From positions 1,116,001-1,180,000 of the forward strand of contig NADL03000512.1 in NCBI GenBank assembly GCA_002205965.3: DNA of 64,000 bases. Reading direction: 5' to 3'. Of the stretch, positions 52,690 through 63,800 are shown piece by piece. A model generated the notes under the pieces. That model was given only the letters and a program-made list of their open reading frames with translations, was not told the origin of the DNA and ran no database searches. The DNA comes from Kappaphycus alvarezii (Eukaryota; Rhodophyta; Florideophyceae; Gigartinales; Solieriaceae). The translations under genes were made by a program, and so were the position numbers. How positions within the stretch are numbered: position 1 is the first letter of the stretch; every line of letters starts with the position of its first letter.

Positions 52690-53432
52690 GGAAAATGTGG
52701 GGTGATTTAATATTTGAAAAATGTGGTCTGTTGTGGCCCGAAATATCCTACAGGGTGTCCAGTAATACCTCTGAAATTACCCTAGAAGCCGCCTCGAAGC
52801 CCTCCAGCAGACAGGCTGCGTTGGACATTACGGCTGCGGCAGCGTGCTTCTGAGTAAGTACCGTACGGACCTTACCATCTGTCTCCATCGCCCTAACGGC
52901 CACGTTCGCGCGGACGTCGGTTAGCACCCTATAAGCGTCCGGGTGCCACCCTCCGAGAGTAGGTATAGGAATAGGCACAAGCCTACTTCTCGCGGAGGTT
53001 GCAATAAAAGAATCATATCTCCTATGCTTCGCGGAGGCGGCCGCATTGAGCGAGGTGAGCGGATTAAACGTTTGGCCTCCTGTGGGAGGGCGCCAGCAGG
53101 TTGACGAAGGTCACGTCAAAGAAGTCCGTACCTCCACTGCTTCCCATCGCCCGGATGTCTGGCCTCGTGCGATGAACGCCGTCCCGCGGTTTCGACGGCA
53201 GGGCGGCGGGCCGTTTTCTGCAAGTCTTGCGCAAAGAGGGCCACTTGATTGTCATGCCGTCGAGTCCTGTGCCCCACCATGTCTGCAGTGAAGGAGGTGA
53301 TCCCCGAAGGAGTCGAGGGTTCGGGGCAGTTACGTCTTGGGCACGGCACGTCCGAAGGGAACAGCGGGACTTGGCAGAAGTATTGGAACCACACCGCGAA
53401 TTCGCGGGGGTCAATACTCGTCTTGAGGCGAA
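52690..53432 (-). mobile_element. 5'-truncated LINE copy
   Basis: This is an inverted copy of the last 730-740 bp of the LINE on its right. It holds the C-terminal domain only: WFQYFCQVPLFP, CPRRNC, the RPDIRAMGSSGGTDFFDVTF block (53184-53125), then TLGGWHPDAYRVL (about 52960) and a stop at about 52748. The match to the other copy ends at about 53425-53432 on one side and about 52690 on the other, at the ACATTTTCC 3' terminus with no poly(A). A shared 3' end with a truncated 5' end is what target-primed reverse transcription produces. It lies just downstream of the diphosphatase-like gene. Confidence 0.85.
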
Positions 53433-56400
53433 TGTGTGTGTACGTATTGTCACCATGACCGCTCGTAATTGCGAAGATGCTGCTTCTGCCAACCTAGCAG
53501 AGCACACCCCAATACAGGCAGGCGGCTCCAAATGGACCTCTTACCGCCCCATGGCTGGCCCGACGTTGAGATGGCCGCTACCCCTCCCCGGGCGCTGTCC
53601 CCTCTGCCCGCAGCAAAAACCAAAGATCCAAACAGTGGCGCAGCTTCTGGCTCATCTACGCACCGCACACGCGAGGACTCAAATCTTGGGAAGCCAAGCG
53701 CCCCGAATTCGCGACCCTAAATAGAGAACTAGCGAAGATCGGCTACTGGTACTGCGGCTGCCACAACCAATACGTCCGCTCCAAGCTTTCGGGTCCGAGC
53801 GATACCGGGCTCTACACGTTTTCCTACTCCCAGTGCCCAAATGCTCAGTGCGCACGGCACCAGTACTCTACAAACCTCTCCACGAGACCCAATTACGGCA
53901 AGAAGTGCCACAACAGCACACCACGCCTCGTGTGTCGCGCCCGGATCTTCCCCTCGATGGCCTACCAGAGGAACATACAGCCGCAGTTGTCCAACTGCAA
54001 GACGTCCCCGCCCCATCGGCACCAAACCCGAATCCCCGCATGCCCCGTAACTCTGCCGGACAACCCCAACCCCCCGGAACTCCCCGTGCAGGCGTTACCC
54101 TCCATGGCACAAATTTGCACCACCTACACCCCCGTCATGGCACATATACCCACGAAGTTCCGCGGCTGCTTGGCCGAAACATACGCACAGGTCATGAATG
54201 ACGTCGTCCATGCTTGCCAGTCTGGAGGCCCGGGCGCTTCCCACGCTTTCACAAAATTATTCTGTTCCCCGTCGTCATGCTCGCCACAATGTCCCACCCG
54301 ACTCCGACCTACCCGGGTACCAACATCAGTCTCTCGCGGACAAAATGAGAGAGCGGATAGCACTGTGGAACCAAGGACAGTTTCAAGAACTGTGGGAGGC
54401 AGCTACCCAACGGGCCGCTGATTCACTGACAGCCCCAACTGCCAACGAGCAGCATCAGTTGAATGTTAGACGGGCCTAAAGACTGGCCAGGAGGGGCATT
54501 TGGTAGGGCAGCCCAAGCCCTAGGCTCGCTAGGTGTCCTCCCACCAACCCCCGGCGTCATTCAGGCCCTGCGCGACAAGCATCCCCAGACACCGCCCCAA
54601 AGGGGACGAGGGATTCTTCTCCGGGAGAAACAAACAGGCCGTTCCGCAACTTCACGGAAGAGGACGTCCTGAGAGCTGTCAGAGGTTTCAAACCCGGTTC
54701 CTCCGCCGGAGGTTCCGGCCCCAGGCCATCCCATTTGGTTGAACTGCTGCGAGCCCCTTCCTCAATTGGACGGTGTGGATTCCTACCTGCACTCACAAGG
54801 GTGGTGAACATACTTGCCGCAGGTAAAGCCTCGGCAGATCTGGCTCCGTGGATAGCCGGCGCGCCCCTTACGCCGCTGGCTAAAAAGGACAACACACCCC
54901 GACCAATCGGTGTAGGCGATACGCTACGTAGACTGGTAGGTAGCTGCGTCATGAAGCGGGCTACCTCGAAGGCAGCTGAGTACCTTCAGCCCCTCCAAAT
55001 GGGAATAGCCACTCGAGCTGGAACGGACACAGTTGTGCACGGCGTTCGACGGGTTGTTCAAAAGTTCCGGAACGGACTCCGATACGGCATGCTGACTGTG
55101 GACATGAGAAACGTGTTTAACCTGTGCAGTCGTGCTGCTTTCTGGGATGCTGTCGGGACCCTCCTCCCAGAATTACTACAGAGGGTCTCGTACTGCTATG
55201 CTCTCGGAGCCTGCTTACCCGTGGAATGGTCGCACACCATCAGAAGCATGCAAGGGACGCAGCAAGGGGACAACCTCGGCGGCCTGCTCTCGACTTGGTT
55301 CTGCACCCGTTTTACTCAAGATCCAAGAACTTTTAAGTTCCCAAGACGAGGAAGACGAACTAATGGGCCACATGCTGCTGCAACTCTGATACCATGATGA
55401 CGGGTATATCATCGCACGCCACGATCAACTCCGCGCGCAGGTGAAATCCTCTCGTCTCTTGACGCTACCAGCAGGGGTCTGCACCTCTCTTTGCCAAAAT
55501 GCAAGTTCTGGTGGCCGACGGCCCCTCCAGAGTCCGTGCAGCGCCTCTACCCGAATGTCTCCTCAAACAAGAGTGTAGTGAGGGCACACTCGTCCTCAAC
55601 GCTCCAATCGGCACAGAGACGTTCACCAAGAGAACTTTCTCTGCGCACGTGAAGTCCCTCGAACCGTTTCTTGAGGCCATCATTGACCTCGAGGATACGC
55701 AAATAGCGTTCCAGCTGCTCCGAAATTGCTTCGGAGTCTGCAAACTCGGCTATTTACTACGCGTAGTCCCGACGTCGTCCACCGCGAGGGCGCTGCCATG
55801 TGTGACGATATGATAGAGCGCTGCGTCCGCACACTGACAGGGGGTGTCCTGGATTCAGAGGTCTTCAGAGAACTTCAATTTCCGGTGAAATCACTGGATG
55901 CGAAGCGGCCCTCCCTTCGGATCGGATTCACTTCCGCCAAAACCATCGCCGCGGCCGCCTTCCTCGCCTCCAGCGCGGCCACCAACAAGTTGTGCAAAGT
56001 CGTCCTTCCCGCTCCTATCAGGAGCCTCACCACCTACAACGACGCTTTGGACGCCCACCGGAATTGGTCACTTGCCTGTCTGCAGTCAAGGATTCTTCCA
56101 TTTAGTGCAGTTTGCTCACGCAATACACCATCGCAAAAGAAACTAACAGACGCAATCCATGCAGCAGTGCAAGAAAGCATTTCCCCCGGTGATCAAAGAA
56201 GGCAGGCATTCCGCGCCTCCATGGCCCTCCAGGGCGCCGAGGAATGGGTGTACTGCGCCCCTTGCCCGGCAAGACAAGTTTTGACCCCCGCGAATTCGCG
56301 GTGTGGTTCCAATACTTCTGTCAAGTCCCGCTGTTCCCTGCGGACGTCCCGTGCCCGAGACGAAACTGCCCGAAACCCTCGACTGTTTTGGGGATCACCT

Positions 56401-57001
56401 CCTTCACTGCAGACTTGGTGGGCACAGAAATCGACGCATGACCATTAAGTGGCCCTCATTGCGCAAGACCCTGCAGAAAGCGGCCCGCCACCCCGCCGTC
56501 GAACCGCGGGACGGGGTCCATCGCACGAGGCCAGACATCCGGCGATGGGAAGCAGTGGAGGTGCGGACTTCTTTGACGTGACCTTCGTCAACCCGCTGGC
56601 GCCCTCCCACAGGAGGCCCAAACGTTTAATCCGCTCACCTCGCTCAATGCGGCCGCCTCCGCGAAGCATAGAAGATATGATTCTTTTATTGCAACCTCCG
56701 CGAGAAGTAGGCTCGTGCCTATTCCTATACCTACTCTCGGAGGGTGGCACCCGGACGCTTATAGGTGCTAACCGACGTCGCGCGGAACGTGGCCGTTAGG
56801 GCGATGGAGGCTACGGTTAAGGTCCGTGCGGTACTTATAGACACGCTGCCGCGGCCGTAATGTCCAACGCAGCCTGTCTGCTGGGGGGCCTCGAGGCGGC
56901 TTTCTAGGGTAATTTCAGAGGTATTACTGGGCACCTGTAGGATATTCCGGGCCACAAACCACCATATTTTGCAAATATTAAATCATCCCACATTTTCCCC
57001 C
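53433..57001 (+). mobile_element. LINE (non-LTR retrotransposon) with C2H2 finger and C-terminal nuclease-like domain
   Basis: This is a copy of about 3.6 kb. The N-terminus carries a C2H2 finger, CPLCPQQK...LLAHLRTAH (53599-53673). A Cys/His-rich YWYCGCHNQYVRS follows at about 53745, and then a long Pro-rich linker. The linker before the RT reads MRERIALWNQGQFQELWEA (about 54345). The reverse transcriptase begins at FTEEDVLRAVRGF (about 54655) and continues through PLTPLAKKDNTPRPIGVGDT and VDMRNVFN (about 55100) to YHDDGYI (about 55390). The C-terminus has FGDHLLHCRLGGH (about 56388), RPDIR and DFFDVTFVNPLAPSH (about 56566), and then the 3' non-coding end. There is no apurinic-type endonuclease. 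Several frame changes are present. The 5' limit is inferred from the junction with the inverted copy. Confidence 0.85.
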
Positions 57002-57898
57002 GTACCACACCACTGGACGTCCTAGAACATTGCACCCAACTAAGCGGTTGGTCCTATTACAGAACCTATTACAGTACTGTATGCCAACCCTCGGGAACGC
57101 GGTCCTATACGCAAGTATGCACCTCAGACCTCCCCTTTTCTATACTGTAATTGTCACTAGGACTTTCTGTCAGAAAGGACCGTTTGGGAAATCGAGCTCG
57201 ACGGCGAAGTGCGCGGGATCTTTGGAGCGTTTCGACCGGCGATGAAGAGGGGCTTCGTCTTTGCGAATTTCGGATCGTGGATGATGGAAAAGTGGGGCGA
57301 GTCTTGCTTTCCTCGCCGGGTTCGTAGGAGCGAGGTAGGGGCTTGTCACCGGGAGCGGCGTAGAAACTTTACCCCTAATCCTCCAAAAATTTGTATTCCA
57401 AATGCATTTGCCATTTTCGCTACCTAAAAGAACCGGAACAACCTTTGATCTCCAATCTCTTCGATCATCCAAAGTTGCCACCAAGTTCGATGACCACCAT
57501 TTAGTCTTGTTGTGGGGTACATGCAGTACTGTACTGTAATTCGGTATAGCCTTACAGTTACAAATACAGTTGTTGGGTTGTTACAATAAGCTAATTTTCT
57601 GCTCTAAGCTTGCCTAGTACCCTGCACCCGTTTTCCGAGTTAATTCTATTCCTGTACAGTACGTGTACATTGCTATCTAGTTTCCTCCAATTAAATTCCA
57701 GTTAGGTCTTTTGTACACTGCAAAGTCCGCAATACTGTCGGGTACTTATTCCCAGTAACTTTCTTTCTGCCAACCGGTTCTCGATCATCGCGCCATCGCG
57801 CCTGACGCGCGGTGGCGCGGTGGCGCAGATCAGTGCCTCCTCGGTGCGGATTCGCCTTGTCCCTTCGCCCTCAACGCAGACCCACCATCTCCGAGGCC
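57002..57898. promoter_or_regulatory. Intergenic region between LINE and TOR 3' end
   Basis: No gene is recognised; frames of about 70-100 residues on both strands at 57170-57484 carry no known motif. It is notable for TAC/GTA palindromes: TACAGTACTGTA (57070-57081), GCAGTACTGTACTGTAA (57523-57539) and TGTACAGTACGTGTACA (57653-57669). A GC-rich repeat (GGTGGCGCGGTGGCGC) lies near 57812. It presumably contains the TOR 3' UTR and polyadenylation region. Confidence 0.4.
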
Positions 57899-60800
57899 TC
57901 ACCAAAATGCACACCAACCCATGAACAGCGCACAGAGGTTCTCTACACTACGTGCCTCTTTGATGAGTAACATTACTTGCTGCTCGACCGAGATCGGCTG
58001 CGATCCAAAGTCCGTTCCACGCAATTTGTCCTCGAAACGATTCAGGGCCAGTTGTGCTTTGGCATTCGCAGCACTTGATATCCACGGTTGGTTCGGATCC
58101 TCGTCCTGCATTACTCGCATTTGCATAAGTCGCTCTCTTGCGCTTGGTGTCTGAAGGTTGACAGGATCCACCATGTCATCGTCATCTGCTACACCATCAT
58201 CTTGACTGGGAGTGGGTATGCCACCGCATCACTTTGCTCCGTCGCTGCTGCTGAATACCGTTCTTGCCTATTTAACCTTCGAACAGAAGCCGCCAAGCTA
58301 CCCGTTTCTTGAATACTCCGAGCTAGTTCTCGCAACCCAGGGTCCTCGAAATTTGCCAGTGATGATGCCAGACCCAAACTGCCTCGGGCTTGTCTTCTCC
58401 GTGCGGCGATCCACGGCCTCCTCTTCCTTCAACCGAGCCATCTCATCTGCAGTAACTAGTTTCCATCGGATAAGCGGATCATACACAAACACTTCCATCA
58501 TCGCCATTAACGACTCTCTGGACGCCTGCTGTCGTAGCACTTCCATGGTAGCTTCAGCTGTTTGTTGAAAGTAGCCCTGCACGCCGCACGGTTCTAAAGC
58601 CTGTACAAGCATTCTCGTTAACCTGAAGGGCACCTTCTCAGGATATTTCTCCCGTTTTGTAGCAACTTCGAAGCAGTCACCAAAGTCTATGTGCAGCACT
58701 TTTCCAGTTAGACGCTCAATCATAATGTTTGAAGGGTGGCGATCGCCCAGCCCCAACAAGTACCCGGCCATGGAAGTTGTGCTAGAGATCTGGCGTATGT
58801 GCTCCGCTTGTCCAACCAAAGCTCAGAGTTTCTGCTACGCAGCCAAAGGACCTTGGCTATGTCTTGACTCACAGTGTTCTCCAAATCAATTCAAACAAAT
58901 CAACCTTGTGTAAGAGCGGAAGACGGTCTGGGTCCGGCGCAATATTCAGCATGACTTTGTGCTCTACGTTAGTCATGATTGAACGGGCATCACGATATTC
59001 TTTCACAAGGGCATGCATTGTATCACAATCTGGCACCCAACCAATGAGACCGGCATTGGCAGAGAGGGCCACAACAGAGAACGTTTTCAATTCTACGCCG
59101 TTCAAAAGGTCCTTTCTGCTACCCTTCCCGAAGAGCCGGTTAATAAGGTTAAACACTTGCATGACCCTTTCATCCTGCCGCAGATCTTCATGGCCTTTCA
59201 AAAGAAATCGATATTGCTGACCATCGCTGCCAAGAATGGACATTTTGCGAGGCCGCTGCTTGCTTTGCACAACTTGCATCTGGCCCCGAAAGCGTATATG
59301 CCCACTGCCTTTCTGCTTTGCAAAGGATCGTAAGTCCCGGGTACTGCGAGTAGCAAGTTTGAGCAGTTGCTAAGTCGATCCGAAACACAACCCAAGTCAA
59401 TGACTGTTGTTAATTGCTGCAACCTCTGAATCTTTTTAAAGGCTGATTGGTACACTTGCCAAGCGTCGCTGAGGTTTTTGCAATTGTGTGACACTCTGAC
59501 CGGTCTCATAGCCAGCACGAAACTTTCGGAGGTTGCCGCCAGCAATCGCAAGCTCAGCTCCAAACTCCCTGGCGAAATTTCTTTCACAGGACGTCTCTGG
59601 GCCCCTCTCTAGCTCTTCGTGCAATGGCAGGAGAATATCTATCATTCCCTCAACGTTCTTCTCGACAAAGTAGCACTTCGAGGCTTCCTCAAGTCGTTCA
59701 TGCCATTGCTCGACCCACAAAATCGCTGAGCGCACGAGCTCCGTCGCCACCATTTCTGACTGTTCAACAATTTCAACATGGTGTCGCCGCAGGTCATGCA
59801 AAATGGCAGCTGCCGCTTCTCCACTATCTGCACTGTGTGACGTTCTTGGTCCTCGGGCGACTGTCAATGGATACACGGCAACTTGCGGATGTTCTTGTCC
59901 GATTCGTGTAAGAAGTTCCCTAACTCCTCTTTGCACATTTGCGATGGGGAATGCAGGCGAGCGATTATCTGAGGGACAACTTCTAGCCACATCGCAATGT
60001 TGGTCACTCGAAAGTATTCATCGAAGAATGCGTGAAGACCAGCATGCCCGCCATAGTTGAACCAAAGAGTTAGCACTTTCAACGAATCCTGCAGCCTCGT
60101 TTTCCTTCAAGATCAATCGATTTGAAGTATCCCTTGATGGCTTGGACCAAGTAAGCTCTTCCCCTGTGGCCGGGCCTTATTTCACTCAAGAGATGAGCGT
60201 CATGCCACCCTTTTCGGCTTGGATCTTTGTTCATTTTCACCACTGACGCCTCTGCCTCAACGAGCTTTTCAAACCGAACGGCATTATACTCGCCCCAATA
60301 ATGCCATGCCTTGTACCAATCTGGCCGAATGATGGTAGCGCGCTCCGCATATACGAGAGCGTCCTCTGAAGTGAGAAGCATCTCACCTGGGACTTACTCC
60401 GCGTCACTGAAGTCTAGCAACTTGTGGCCCCATTTCGATAGTTTTGAGAAGACTTCCCCAGCTAACGTGCTGTTGTCCTCGCCGAAATTCTCGATGACCC
60501 GTGGATTCTCCCAAGAAAATTCGCTACCCCCCTCCGGAAGGTAATCGTTGCAACAGGCACTCAAGGCATTGTACGCCGGTTTCTTCTGATCAGAGCCCAC
60601 AAGTGTTTGATACACGCAAACCTTACTTCTAAGTCATCAATGTTCATTACTGATTCGGCGTCCCATCTATGTGAAAGATGTGATCCAGCGCCCCCCGGAG
60701 ACATATGCGTGTGGCTGCTCGCAGAGCGCCGTTCCTGACATGAAACGATGAGCATTCGCAAGGCTTCACTGGCAAGAGGCAAGCGATGTGTTTTCCTGCA

Positions 60801-63800
60801 CATGCCAGCAAATTCAAGCCACTGGTCTTTGTTCTCGACTGGCTTCATCACAAGAGAGCGTATCATGAGAAGCTTGTACCATGTAAACCAGTCTTGCTTA
60901 CAACGTTTCAGTCTGTCCGTCCAGATGCTTTGGAGTCGTTGCTTGCCGAACACCGCTGCGTCCCTTGGCCGCATGCGAAGGTATTGAATTATCTCTTCAA
61001 GTTCCACCAGTACCTGCGCGCTAACTACTTCGTTGTACGCGCTGGGGTAACCTTCTGAGACCCGAGCTGTAAGGTCAAGATCAAGCTTCCTCCGGGCTTC
61101 CCGCAGCTGAACCTCCGCAGCATCCAAATATTTGCGGTTATCTTTTCCGCGCTTAATGAAAACCAGTGTGCTGTAGAACGACCTCTCGTAGGTTTCCGGA
61201 GGAATTAGCCCGACCCACTCCTCAAACTCACCCCACAGCTCCAAGTCGAAGGCAACGGAGGCGCCTTTCCCTTCTAATGCAAGCTGACATAACGCTTCAT
61301 TCTCGCCGATTAACGCTTCGCGTGCCCTCCGCAGAATGGAATTCATGTCTCTCCACTTCCCAGCTCATTGAGACAACGAAGTTTGCCTAGAAGATGATTC
61401 CAACTTTTCTTGTCTCTGTAAAGCGCTTCACCCGCAGTAAGGCCAGTTGGAATTGCAGGATTATCTCCGATTATGTACATCTCTGTCTGGTCATACACCT
61501 CGAGCGCATCGTCCCACCTCTGCAGTCTTTCAAGCCACTCTTCTTGTAACACTTCTCCGTCCTTTCCCGGTATTCCCTTAAGGTCCCCACAGCCGACTCA
61601 TTCTGGCCAAGTTTCTCATAGATGGCAATGAGGCCGTTCTTCCCACATACGTCCTCTCTCAAGAGCTCTGGCATCTCAAGGTGTTGCCCGTAATCATGCT
61701 CACGGTACCTAATTGCCTTGGCATAAGCTCCGCATTTACAGGCAGTAGACGCCAGCCTTTCCGTTCGCACCGGAAGAGGTTTCTCATCATGGTCCATAAA
61801 TTCAAACAAATTGAGAAGGCCTTGGAGGACTGTGAGGGTATAGAGGTGGACGTGAGCGCCATCTCTAGAGAATCACATATCTTTGTACGAGTGTAGTCAC
61901 TTAGTTGGGCCTTCCAGCACGAAAGAAACGCTGGATTCAGCAACTGCCGAATAAAGGGCGGATATGAGTCAGAAATACGACCACAGGCGCGGAAGGCTGG
62001 CGATCCAGATTGCTCGAACATAGTGGCCCCGATGTTCTCATACCACACATTCCAATCCTCTGCAGTGAAATTTTGGCTAACCTCCCACCTTTTTACAAGG
62101 CCTCCTCCAGGACATGCGCACGTGGATGAGTGGTCCTTGTCCCAGACGGAAGAGAGGGGCGTCCTTCAAATGCGCCGCCCCTGGCAGAAGACCTAGGGCT
62201 GATGTCGAGCTCAAGCTCCTCCGTTCCTTCAATCTCGCCTGTAACATTTTCGGAATCAGAAATGAACTGCAAGTTTCTCTCTGATGGAGCGGTGCCATCG
62301 TCAAGCAATTCTCGAACCACGTCAGGGTCTTTTTTGATGAGAAGCAACTTCAATCTGCGGTAAATCCCCGTATTGATGCGTCCAACGTTGCTCGCCTTCA
62401 ACGCTTTTGTAACCACCGGTACAAACAAGTCAAACTCTGTTCCAGTTCTCTTGCCAAGTTCGGTCAGTGCAGAGGCTGCAAGGGCGGACAACCTCTCAAT
62501 ACCGATTACTTCCTGTTTGTATCCTCCAGGTCTTCTGCCCTCGACATTCCCGCTGTTTCTAGTGATGTACCGCTCGTGTGCCCCGGCGAGCACAACTAGG
62601 AGAGGATGAACTACGCTGGAGATAGCCTCCACAGCATGAATATCCTTCAGCAATATGATGAGAGTACTTATCGCCTGCTCCCGGACAACGTGCAACCGAC
62701 TGCTCGTTATCACTCGTGTTATTCCGATTAAGACTACTTTTCGGTATTCATCTACGAGTGGTCCAAACGATTCCAAAGTTCTTAATACTGCTGTGGAAAT
62801 CACGCCACTCGCGGTTGAGTCTTTGGCAAGGGCAGACAGTAGCGGCGGTAAGACTGTAGGAATAATCGGTTTGAATTCGTCCCCAATGGCTGTCCTCAGC
62901 CTGGAGAGCAGAGTGCAAGAGCTCGCTATACAAGCGACAGAGTTCTTGGCGGTACTTAGGTAAGTCCACACGAGAAGAACAGTATCAAACGTGTACGGCA
63001 TGTAGTCATAACCCGCAGTTGCTATTATGTCTGCCAGACGTTGCATAATGTGCTGCTGAATCTGAGTGAAAGCTGAGCCTAATCTCGGATCTCTCGAAGA
63101 AGAGTGGTGAAGAAGCCAAAGGATTCGCGGGACGACGGCATGCAAAAAATTAACACATTTTGAGCCGACCGACTTCAAGATGCTCACAATTGCTTGACAC
63201 GCCTCTCGATGATGTACACGAAGTCGCGGATTCCTGATAATTTTGTGCAAAATGTCAAGAGCGGCGGATGGAAAGAAATCAGGACTGGCAGTAAAGGGAT
63301 GCTCGAGTAGGGCCATTAAAGAATTGTTAGGCATTTCGTCTTCGGCCCAACAGGGATTGTACCCTACCATCCGTTGGGAGACTCTTGATCCCCAAGAGCA
63401 AATTGGGAGAGGGACACATCATACTCTCCTTTCGAAGGCATTGCGTTCCTGACGCGGCGACTTGATATCGTATCGGGCGAATTTCCAGACTTTGGCGATT
63501 GGTCGTGATGCGAGGCACCACTTATCGTGCTTGTCGCGGCTTCTCTAGTTTGCTGCGGCTGCCCGTACTGCAGATTAGGGATCGATTTTCGAGTGGAACC
63601 TCTGCTGTTGCGGCCGTGCTGACCGACTGATGAACCAGGAAGAAAGAACCCGGGACCGTGGACAGCCGAATTTGCCATTTTGAATACAGAGCTGCCTTGA
63701 CTATCCCCTCCAACTAGTCGATCTCCAGCTCTGCTTTGTCTCTTGCCAGCGTAATCGATAACAGCGGCGTACTTGTTGTCTGCTGGGTCAACGGCACCTA

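Noticed and set aside
57170-57484. A 104-residue minus-strand gene just downstream of TOR
   Set aside because: It is Arg/Pro-rich with no known motif, lies in the presumed TOR 3' region, and the opposite strand is equally open.
60379-60420. Ultra-short intron in TOR (GTAAGT...CAG)
   Set aside because: No GT-AG pair in this stretch restores the TOR reading frame, so it is kept only as an observation.
62130-62963. Forward frames opposite TOR
   Set aside because: They lie antisense to strongly conserved HEAT and FAT coding sequence and have no independent motif.
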